From NCBI GenBank assembly GCA_027577415.1, contig JANBQS010000756.1, positions 1 through 12,479 on the forward strand: a stretch of DNA of 12,479 nucleotides, read 5' to 3'. The DNA comes from Coemansia sp. RSA 922. Lineage: Eukaryota > Kickxellomycota > Kickxellomycetes > Kickxellales > Kickxellaceae. Both the position numbers and the translations under genes were made by a program. Of the stretch, positions 5,301 to 12,479 are shown in pieces. Each line of letters starts with the position of its first letter. Position 1 is the first letter of the stretch. The notes under the pieces are model-generated. The model made no database searches. It saw only the letters and a program-made list of their open reading frames with translations, and had not been told where the DNA came from.

Positions 5301-5551
5301 TGAAGGGGTGTAACAATGGTATGAGATACTATCTAGTTTAGATTTGCTTTGATATAGGGCGCATTTGTCAAAATAAAAAATTGGTATAGTTGAAAAGAGA
5401 AAAGGCGAGTTGTAGAGAATTTTGTAGTAGTGGTACTTTTCCATTAGTATCCAAGTACCTAACATTTGGTGTTGCTTATCCAGCATCAAGCTAAAAAAAA
5501 GGCTCAGTATATTTTTTAAAGCAATTGAAATCAATACAACCCCCCTCAAAA
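5301..5551. other. AT-rich spacer between transposase relic and helicase gene
   Basis: This holds the 3' untranslated region of the helicase gene and perhaps more of the decayed element. No AATAAA is visible on the minus strand near the helicase stop. An inverted repeat, GGTACTT (5432-5438) and AAGTACC (5453-5459), is the only structure I see; it may be a remnant of the element or chance. Confidence 0.4.
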
Positions 5552-8500
5552 CTACTGATACTCCTTCATCTGCTCCTTGCTAATATAAGCCAAGTCATTA
5601 GCTACCGCCATCTGTGTCTCGCCCACAGTAATGTCGATATCGATTTGCTGATCGAGTCCCAGGTACGCGTCACTGACCACATAGAGTTTGAGTGTGTGGG
5701 GGCCAAGGTGCTCTGGAGTAATAAACATGAGTTTCGCAGATCTAGTCACCAATGCTGACTCTTGACCAGCAGACTCCTCAGACCCCTGCATAGACACGCG
5801 CTTGATAGCCACCAGTTCATCGCCCTGAGCGAGTACAGCCCACCATCCCTCATACTGAACTTTGCCGAACCGAGGCGTATATGCTTGTCCAGGCTCTTGA
5901 ATAAATCTCGGTAGTTTCACCGAGGTTTCGACTGGCGTACGGGCAAAGTTCACGATTACCGAGTACTGAGTGAGCGGGGCTAGACCATGTAGTGAAGTGA
6001 TCTTCTTGGGCTTGTTCCGCTTTTGCGATCCACCCACAGCATCTTCCAATGCAAACATAGAACCGGGTGCAACTGTCACGTCGAGTGGTGGCAGTGCGCG
6101 CACAGCCTGACACCATTTCTCTACTGTGGCAGAGTCCCTACTGAGTGACCCGAATGCAGCGCGCAACTGGCTATCAGACAATATAATCAGGTCGCCCAAG
6201 CAGCGCAAGTTTGGCATACGCTGTGCCGACAGGAGCTCGCCAATCTGACTCTTGGACATATCGGGCATCAGCTGTAAAAGCGGCGATTGCGTAGGCAAAG
6301 TCGCCTGCTTAATCGCCTGCATAAGCTCCATTGCCGCCATTGAAGCAATCACATCGCCCTTATACGCTGCAACGTCGACCATAGCCTGGAGGATGCGAAT
6401 CGACGAGTCTAATACAGTTCGAGTATCTGTGACATAATCACTGCAGGGTAATTCGCCACGCACCAAGTGTTTTTGCAACAGCAAGTTCGTTTTCGCATGC
6501 GGACTCAGGTAGTCAACTTGACCGCGACCAATCGGGAAAGGTACCTCGCGGCGTAGCTCGTTATTGAGAATATCCTCGTTGTGCCTCACCGGTATCTCGG
6601 CCCACTCAGTAGCCTCGCTCAGTAGGTGTAGCAAGTCGCAGAACAAGTTATTGCGGTCAATTGAGTCAAGTCGAGTAGCAAACGTCGACATTGTCTTGTG
6701 CGAGAGGTAGTACTGCGAGGCAATCTTACCGAGCGGCGTAGGCGCAACTACAACACATCCGCGTTCATAGTCATGGTCGACAGTAATGCACAATGCCTTT
6801 TCGAGCTCAGTAAAGCAGCCAAGAATAAGCTTGGACAAGTACTTGTTAACTCCGGCCTCGGTCGGCTCCTCAACGCCATAGTAGGTAGGGTTCTGGCTAA
6901 GGCGGCGGTACAAGTAGGTCCACGAAAGATAATCGACAGCGTCTTGTGCGCTCTTAACCGTACCACTGGCAATCTCGGCGTTAATGTGCTCGGACAAATG
7001 GTTGTGGAGCGAGGACTCGACGGGGAAAGGTTCGTGCAAAAACTTTTTGTAAAAGTCCTTCTTACTGTCCGTGACAAATATACGCGCAATAGCGCGGTCG
7101 TCAAACTGAGGACGTCCCGCACGCCCAATCATCTGCAGCACGTCGGTAATAGGAAAGTCAACGTATCCCTTTGACTTTGCGTCGAAAAACTCTGTGCCCT
7201 TGAGAATAACCAAGTGAGCTGGCAAGTTCACGCCCCAGGCGAGCGTCGACGTAGCAATGAGCACTTGGATCTTGCGGTCATAGAACAGCTGCTCGCAGAT
7301 CTTGCGGTCGTTCTCGGTCAGACCAGCGTGGTGCATGCCAATGCCAAAGCTCAGCGATAGACGCAGGTTTGGGTCCTGGGTGCGCTCAAGCACAGCCTCC
7401 ATCTCCAAGTCATCCATGTGCATAAAGTGGCGCGGGTTATCCTCCATACCGCAAAACGCCATGAGATCCTGCGCAGTGAGGCGCGTCTGCCGGCGGGAGC
7501 TGACAAAGATAATCACTGGCTTTTGCGGCGAGTGAGTGCGAATGGCGCGGTACGCAGGCCGGTTCATCGACGCCATGCGCGGGCAGTAGTGGCGACCCGG
7601 GAAGCCGTCAATATAGATCTCAAGCGGCACAGGTCTGACGCTATGCCGGAAGTTGTACAGCCCAACTTTGGAAATGCCAAGCCAGCTGGCCAGATCCCGG
7701 GCATTGGCCAGCGCCGTCGACAACCCCACCACGCGCACAGGCTTGCCAGTCTGAGCAGCAATGTGGTTCATGCGCGACACAATGACTTCGAGAATGGGTC
7801 CACGGTCGCCGCCCAGCAAGTGGATCTCGTCGATTATCACCAGTGAGACGTTTTGCACGTACTCTCGCGCATGCCAAGCGCGACTCACGCCGTCCCACTT
7901 TTCTGGCGTAGTGATGATGATGTCGGCCTGCCGAATGGACTCTGGATCGGGCGTCACATCGCCCGTCATCTCGACCAATGTGCGCTGCATCGGCCCAGTC
8001 AGGCGCTTGCCCCAGTCTGCCACCCGCTCCTTGACTAGCGCCTTGAGGGGCGCGATGTAGACTACTTTTTGCCGCGGGTGCTCGCGGAAAGCCCACCACA
8101 TAGCCAGCTCTGCAGCCACCGTCTTTCCCGAGCCCGTCGGCGCACCAACAAGAGCGTTGTAGGGCTGGCGATACAGCGTGTGGAATATCTGCGTCTGAAC
8201 CGGGTTAAAGTGCGAGAACCGAGCGCCACAGATCTCCTCCAGCAACGGGTCTTGCAAGGCAGTAATGGGCAGCGGCTGCAAGTCGAGAAGATCGGTGTGC
8301 GTCTCGTGGTGCTCAGGCAGCATTAGGTGCTTGAAAGACACAGCCGTCACGGTCTCGGCGCCCAACCACCGGTCAGACACGGCGCGAATGAATATCTGCG
8401 GCGGCAGTGGCTCATGTACTGGAATGGTAAACACCAGTTCCTTGGGCTCGCGGTATGCCTTTTTGCGCAGCAAGAGGTTCTCTACGTGGTAAATATCAGT

Positions 8501-11500
8501 GTTGTTGGCGTCTTCAACCCAGATCCAGAACGCCTCAGCCATGCCGTGCACGCGGTCAACCCAGTCAAATTCAGCAGTCACCGTCAGCGTCACTTGCAGC
8601 ACAGTACGCGTAATAGGCACGATGCTGGCAGAGAGCTCCAATCGCGGAATCTGGTGAACAAAGGCTGCCAGAGTTGGGCCATAGCGATGGTTGCGCACCA
8701 GCTCGCCCAGCTCGCCACTGTCCATATCGTACAGCCGATCCATACTAACAATATCGCCGCTGTCGGACTCCAAGCGCCGCATAACATCAAACGGCACTGG
8801 CAGCTGCTTGAGTGGGTGTTCAAACGGCCACATTTTCTTCTCGATCGACTTGCTCAGTGACAATGCCACTGATGCCGCGGGGCCCCATCTCCGGCTCAGC
8901 GCAATCTCAAACAGCGCGCGGATAATACGTGCGCCGTTCTGAGCCACGTACGCGCAGTCCGACACTAGCGAAAAGTCCTCGATCCGAGCACGCGAGATAG
9001 CCGCCTGAAGCAAGACGCTGGTTTTGCCGTGCTGGCTATCAAGACCGCCCTTGACGTCACAGCAACAGGCGTTAGCTAAGAGCTGCTTAAGCTCCTTCTC
9101 CTCAGTGTTACGTGTCCGTATCTGATCAAACTCCTTGCTCATGCAAAGCATGGCGATGCCATCAGCTTCAGTCATGCGAGGTCGCATAGTCTGGTTGAAG
9201 ACCTCGACGCTCTGGTGACGCAGATAGTACGACGACGATATGCGGCCCAAATCCTTGGCTGCCATGTAGCCAGTTTCAGGATCAAAGACGATCATCTGTA
9301 GGCGGCTGAGCTCCTTGGCTGCGCTGATAATGAGCTCGCTGCGGCGCTGTCCGAGCATTGGGTCATCGGCCAACTCGTCACCCGACAAGCCATAGACCAG
9401 GGGGTTCTTTTGCATGCGGATATACATGTACGTGTACCCGAGCCAGGCCACACCCTCGTCGACATTGGTCACCGTGCCCAAGTTAATTTCGGCGTTGAGG
9501 TTGTCGACCATGTTGGCAGCAAACTTGGACTCGATCGGATGCTGCATAGTGATAGCCGATACATAGTGCGCCAGGCGGTCGTGCATAGTCAAGATATAGC
9601 CCACACCGTGCGTCTCGTACTGCGGGCGACCAGCACGACCAAAAATCTGCAAAACATCCAGGATCGACAAGTCAACAAAAGCACCCTTTTGAGAGTCGTA
9701 CACCTGTGTCCCCTTGATGACTACGGCATATGCAGGCAAGTTAACGCCCCAGGCCAGCGTCGACGTGCAGCACAATACGCGAACCAAGCCTTTGCTAAAT
9801 AGCTCCTCGACCAAGTTGCGGTCAGACCGCAGCATGCCAGCGTGGTGAATGGAAAAGCCATCGCTTAACAGCTGCTTCATCTCGCGGTTATGCGATTTGG
9901 CCACGCGTCCTGTCAAGCGCAGATCAGTCGTAGTATCCTCGGGCGGCTTAAACTGATCCAAGGTACCGTCAGTCATGGCATGCTCGCGCAGCGCCTCAGC
10001 AGTCTTTACCGTGTCTTTACGCGCGTGCACAAACACCATGACCTGGTGTCCCGCGGCGACCAGCCTTTGCACGCGGTCGTAGCACACACGGTTGAGTAGC
10101 CGGTTGGCCGCCGGCGTGCCTGACTTGCCATGGACACCGACAAAGTGCTGCTCCAGAGGCACGGGGCGATAGCCACCGTCAAAGTAAAACAGGCCCTTGT
10201 AAGGATTGACGCCCAGAAAGTTCGAGACATCGACATAGTTAGGCAGCGTGGCAGACAGGCCCACCAGGCGGATCATCGACTGACGCGCCTCGACCTGTCG
10301 CTGCGTACGCGCAATTAGCGTCTCGATAACGCTGCCTCGGTCTTCATTGAGCAAGTGGATCTCGTCGACAATCAGGAGCTTGACTCGGTCGACCAGCTCC
10401 GTGTCTCCACTGCTCTTGCGCGTAACCACGTCCCATTTTTCGGGCGTCGTGACGATGATCTGAGTGGCATTCACCTCGGCCTTTGTAAGCTGCATGTCAC
10501 CCGTCAGCTCGCGACACTGAATTCCCAGCCACTTCAAGCGGCTCTGGTACTTTTCAACGACTTCGGCTGCTAGTGCCTTCATGGGAGCCACGTAGATGAT
10601 CTTGAACTCGGACATTGCCACCGTGAACTTTGGCTTGGTCGACGTGTCCAGCCACTCCAGGTCGCGGGGCGCAGGCGAGCAAAACTGGGCGATGGTCCGA
10701 AGGATAGTCAGCAAAGCTACATCGGTCTTTCCTGCGCCCGTGGGTGCCGAGAGAAGGATGTTCTCGTTAGTGCCGTAGGCAGTCGGATAAATAATTGACT
10801 GGATGCGGTTAAGCGACGTATACTTTCCAAACGTGTAGCGACACAGTGGGTCCATGTCCTCGATAAGCACTGGCGCCTCGGTGTGCCGGCGCGGCGCTGG
10901 AGTTGAGATAGGGATGGTGATCTCTTCGTGGTCGGCAAACTCGTCGCGCGCCGTGCCCATGGGCAGCGCGTACTTTGAGCCAAACATGGACAGCATGTTG
11001 CCACCCAGGCCCCCGCTCGCACTCGACGTGTAGACATGCGGGTACCGCTCAGGCAAGACCTGGGGTGCATGCGAAAATACTTCAGCGGGGCGCTCAGTCA
11101 ACTGGCGCTCGCGGGCACGCCTGAGATCAGAGCCAAAGCCGAGGATACGCGCCGAGCGCTGGTCCTCAGACTCGCTCTCGTCAGCAGCGTCGCTCACCTT
11201 CCGCGAACGTGGCTTGCGCTTGGACTTGCGGATGTCCCGCTCAATTGCCAAATCCCTCTCGCTGTGGATCGACGCCTGCATGCCCGGCTGGAGGGCCCTG
11301 GCCTTCATATCGGCAGAAACGCGAGCATAGTCCGACTCCTTGGTGATTTCAGCAACAATCGCCTCGCGCATCGATATGAGCTCGCCAAGAAAGTCCATGT
11401 TCTCAAAGCCAACTAGCTCCAACAGCTGGCCCTGGATTTCGTTGTCGCTGCGGCCAGACCGCAGCAGGGTGAAGATCTCCGTGCACATGGCTTCAGTGGC

Positions 11501-12145
11501 ATCGGCATTGGCACCCATGCCTGCCGCCATCACCGTCTGGCTGCACTTTGAGAATAACCAATGCTTGTTGAACTCGGCCGGCTTGCTAGCCGACGACGGA
11601 AGCAGAGATAAGGCATCGTCGCGCGCCTTCTCTAGATCCTGCAAATAAGCCAGGGGGTCTGAGTGAAGCAAGATATCGGGCATTCGAGCCAAGGAAGCAG
11701 AGCTGCAGTCATTGGCAATCGGTGTACTGTTCTCAGTAGCGGCCGTGTCAGCTGTCGTATCTGCGTCGGAATCGGGCCGAGTTAGAAGCGCACGGGGCTT
11801 GTCGCCCTCCAAACCAAGTAGAGACCGACACAAGCGCACATCGCGCACAATGCTTTGCTTCAGCTCGTGCCACATACCACCAGGCAAGTTGGCATCAGCT
11901 ACGACAGCAGTGACGGCGGGGCGATCAGGCAGTGCGGGAGCTGCTAGTTCGGCTGAAGCATCGTCGCATAGGCTTTCTTTGCCCTTTCCTTTGCCCTTTC
12001 CCTTTCGGTCGGCTGCGGCAGAGCTCACGGCATCGGGCTCTGGCTTGACAAGCTTGGCGCGAGAGTCTAACAGCTTCTCACGGCGCGCATCACGAAGACG
12101 CAAAAGGTCCGCAAAAGTCGGAGTAACGTGGCCTGCAGGTGGCAT
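5552..12145 (-). CDS. SLH1: SLH1/ASCC3-type Ski2-like double-cassette RNA helicase
   Basis: This is the helicase of the ribosome-quality-control trigger complex (yeast Slh1/Rqt2, human ASCC3), which uses ATP to split collided, ubiquitin-marked ribosomes in the cytoplasm; ASCC3 also acts in alkylation repair. The protein has 2197 residues (ASCC3 about 2200, yeast Slh1 about 1970). I chose the ATG at 12145: the frame is open to 12253, but without an in-frame ATG and in AT-rich leader-like sequence. The N-terminal region holds a (KG) run at 48-56 and a conserved ASCC3-like helical stretch (about 185-265). Cassette 1: LNRIQS (445-450), APTGAGKT (467-474), DEIH (594-597), SAT (631-633), QIFGRAGRP (833-841), Sec63 unit from LGRISSSYYL (966). 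Cassette 2: FNPVQ (1313), APTGSGKT (1335-1342), DEIH (1439-1442), STA (1476-1478), QMIGRAGRP (1671-1679), second Sec63 unit from 1805, with SDAYLGLDQ in its final beta domain. Canonical motifs in both cassettes, plus wording such as GLSTALANARDLA, favour SLH1/ASCC3 over BRR2. The gene is intronless throughout. Confidence 0.95.
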   Translation of the reverse strand: MPPAGHVTPTFADLLRLRDARREKLLDSRAKLVKPEPDAVSSAAADRKGKGKGKGKESLCDDASAELAAPALPDRPAVTAVVADANLPGGMWHELKQSIVRDVRLCRSLLGLEGDKPRALLTRPDSDADTTADTAATENSTPIANDCSSASLARMPDILLHSDPLAYLQDLEKARDDALSLLPSSASKPAEFNKHWLFSKCSQTVMAAGMGANADATEAMCTEIFTLLRSGRSDNEIQGQLLELVGFENMDFLGELISMREAIVAEITKESDYARVSADMKARALQPGMQASIHSERDLAIERDIRKSKRKPRSRKVSDAADESESEDQRSARILGFGSDLRRARERQLTERPAEVFSHAPQVLPERYPHVYTSSASGGLGGNMLSMFGSKYALPMGTARDEFADHEEITIPISTPAPRRHTEAPVLIEDMDPLCRYTFGKYTSLNRIQSIIYPTAYGTNENILLSAPTGAGKTDVALLTILRTIAQFCSPAPRDLEWLDTSTKPKFTVAMSEFKIIYVAPMKALAAEVVEKYQSRLKWLGIQCRELTGDMQLTKAEVNATQIIVTTPEKWDVVTRKSSGDTELVDRVKLLIVDEIHLLNEDRGSVIETLIARTQRQVEARQSMIRLVGLSATLPNYVDVSNFLGVNPYKGLFYFDGGYRPVPLEQHFVGVHGKSGTPAANRLLNRVCYDRVQRLVAAGHQVMVFVHARKDTVKTAEALREHAMTDGTLDQFKPPEDTTTDLRLTGRVAKSHNREMKQLLSDGFSIHHAGMLRSDRNLVEELFSKGLVRVLCCTSTLAWGVNLPAYAVVIKGTQVYDSQKGAFVDLSILDVLQIFGRAGRPQYETHGVGYILTMHDRLAHYVSAITMQHPIESKFAANMVDNLNAEINLGTVTNVDEGVAWLGYTYMYIRMQKNPLVYGLSGDELADDPMLGQRRSELIISAAKELSRLQMIVFDPETGYMAAKDLGRISSSYYLRHQSVEVFNQTMRPRMTEADGIAMLCMSKEFDQIRTRNTEEKELKQLLANACCCDVKGGLDSQHGKTSVLLQAAISRARIEDFSLVSDCAYVAQNGARIIRALFEIALSRRWGPAASVALSLSKSIEKKMWPFEHPLKQLPVPFDVMRRLESDSGDIVSMDRLYDMDSGELGELVRNHRYGPTLAAFVHQIPRLELSASIVPITRTVLQVTLTVTAEFDWVDRVHGMAEAFWIWVEDANNTDIYHVENLLLRKKAYREPKELVFTIPVHEPLPPQIFIRAVSDRWLGAETVTAVSFKHLMLPEHHETHTDLLDLQPLPITALQDPLLEEICGARFSHFNPVQTQIFHTLYRQPYNALVGAPTGSGKTVAAELAMWWAFREHPRQKVVYIAPLKALVKERVADWGKRLTGPMQRTLVEMTGDVTPDPESIRQADIIITTPEKWDGVSRAWHAREYVQNVSLVIIDEIHLLGGDRGPILEVIVSRMNHIAAQTGKPVRVVGLSTALANARDLASWLGISKVGLYNFRHSVRPVPLEIYIDGFPGRHYCPRMASMNRPAYRAIRTHSPQKPVIIFVSSRRQTRLTAQDLMAFCGMEDNPRHFMHMDDLEMEAVLERTQDPNLRLSLSFGIGMHHAGLTENDRKICEQLFYDRKIQVLIATSTLAWGVNLPAHLVILKGTEFFDAKSKGYVDFPITDVLQMIGRAGRPQFDDRAIARIFVTDSKKDFYKKFLHEPFPVESSLHNHLSEHINAEIASGTVKSAQDAVDYLSWTYLYRRLSQNPTYYGVEEPTEAGVNKYLSKLILGCFTELEKALCITVDHDYERGCVVVAPTPLGKIASQYYLSHKTMSTFATRLDSIDRNNLFCDLLHLLSEATEWAEIPVRHNEDILNNELRREVPFPIGRGQVDYLSPHAKTNLLLQKHLVRGELPCSDYVTDTRTVLDSSIRILQAMVDVAAYKGDVIASMAAMELMQAIKQATLPTQSPLLQLMPDMSKSQIGELLSAQRMPNLRCLGDLIILSDSQLRAAFGSLSRDSATVEKWCQAVRALPPLDVTVAPGSMFALEDAVGGSQKRNKPKKITSLHGLAPLTQYSVIVNFARTPVETSVKLPRFIQEPGQAYTPRFGKVQYEGWWAVLAQGDELVAIKRVSMQGSEESAGQESALVTRSAKLMFITPEHLGPHTLKLYVVSDAYLGLDQQIDIDITVGETQMAVANDLAYISKEQMKEYQ

Positions 12146-12479
12146 AGTTAGGCACTCGAATCGGAGAACAAGCAAAAAAAGATAAATTGAAGTGGGTGAT
12201 TTAGCTTGAATGAGCAAAAAAGAATTTAAAGGTAGTGAATAATTAACGTCCAAAGAAAGAGAAAAAAGAGCTGCTTAGCAATAAGGTCTACAATGACCTA
12301 TGCCTTCTTGCTGCGGCTCAGGCTCCCGGACTAGGGGGCTCAGACTGAGCTGGATTTTTTGGAGAAAATTTGCTCGGCACTTGACCACTGCCATTTTTCT
12401 CATGTCAAGCACATGGCCCCTTCTCTTCATTCTTCGCCCTTTTAAAATCAAAATTTCGGCCGCGCATCTGCCCTCTTCC
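12146..12479 (-). promoter_or_regulatory. Upstream region of the helicase gene
   Basis: No supported gene. Next to the start codon the minus strand is AT-rich with a pyrimidine tract (about 12251-12270, CTCTTTTTTCTCTTTC), common in fungal promoters and leaders. Farther out are a GC-richer stretch with an inverted repeat, GCTCAG-A-CTGAGC (12338-12350), and TTTTAAAA (about 12440). A + strand frame from 12300 is open to the window end but resembles nothing known. The region may also serve a divergent gene beyond the window. Confidence 0.4.

Noticed and set aside
8327..8860. 177-codon + strand frame inside the helicase gene
   Set aside because: Antisense to a highly conserved coding region; such shadows follow from the codon bias of the real gene. 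The same holds for frames at 6698-7174, 7418-7846, 9410-9802, 11036-11416 and 11712-12185.
5552..12145. Helicase as BRR2 (U5 snRNP), tempting because of the neighbouring splicing factor
   Set aside because: Both cassettes keep intact Walker A and DEIH motifs, whereas the second BRR2 cassette is degenerate. Diagnostic stretches read like ASCC3/Slh1.
12146..12253. 36-residue N-terminal extension of the helicase
   Set aside because: It begins at TTG, not ATG, and translates an AT-rich, pyrimidine-tract leader. The ATG at 12145 has A at -3 and gives a plausible hydrophilic N-terminus.
12300..12479. + strand frame starting at ATG 12300, open to the window edge (60 codons)
   Set aside because: No recognisable domain and compositionally odd (Cys/Ser/Arg, then hydrophobic). 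It runs off the window and lies where the helicase promoter is expected. It cannot be supported.

Overview
The window looks like nuclear DNA of a fungus. Both outer genes encode conserved eukaryotic RNA-biology proteins: a YJU2/CCDC94-type splicing factor and an SLH1/ASCC3-type double-cassette helicase. Both read open without an intron, and AATAAA-type poly(A) signals and TATA boxes are visible. The long intronless helicase gene, the compact spacing and a Tc1/mariner transposase relic of a type I associate with early-diverging fungi (Kickxellomycotina or Mucoromycota grade) point there, but this lineage call is inference and weak.

Layout: (1) 1-834, + strand, is the 3' part of YJU2; its N-terminus lies before the window. 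(2) About 1040-5010 is an AT-rich island with three small head-to-tail genes on the + strand (1626-2012, 3129-3518, 4510-4908). They encode unrecognised proteins of 128, 129 and 132 residues. Start codons are about 1.5 and 1.4 kb apart. Each gene is preceded by about 450-550 bp of related upstream DNA: repeated purine-rich modules, TACGTCA and CCTTTG...CAAAGG sites (mainly genes 2 and 3), a TATA box and a similar start region. Genes 1 and 3 also share a 3'-end block with a poly(A) signal. The proteins are so diverged that only short patterns align, while the DNA around them is easily aligned. (3) 5036-5300, - strand, is a frameshifted N-terminal fragment of a Tc1/mariner transposase. (4) 5552-12145, - strand, is the complete SLH1/ASCC3-like helicase gene (2197 residues), with its upstream region to the window end.

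Working together: YJU2 (spliceosome catalytic activation) and SLH1 (clearing collided ribosomes) are unrelated housekeeping functions that happen to flank the array. The three small genes are probably duplicated and diversifying members of one family with shared regulation. They are the most novel content here. Their function cannot be read from the sequence.
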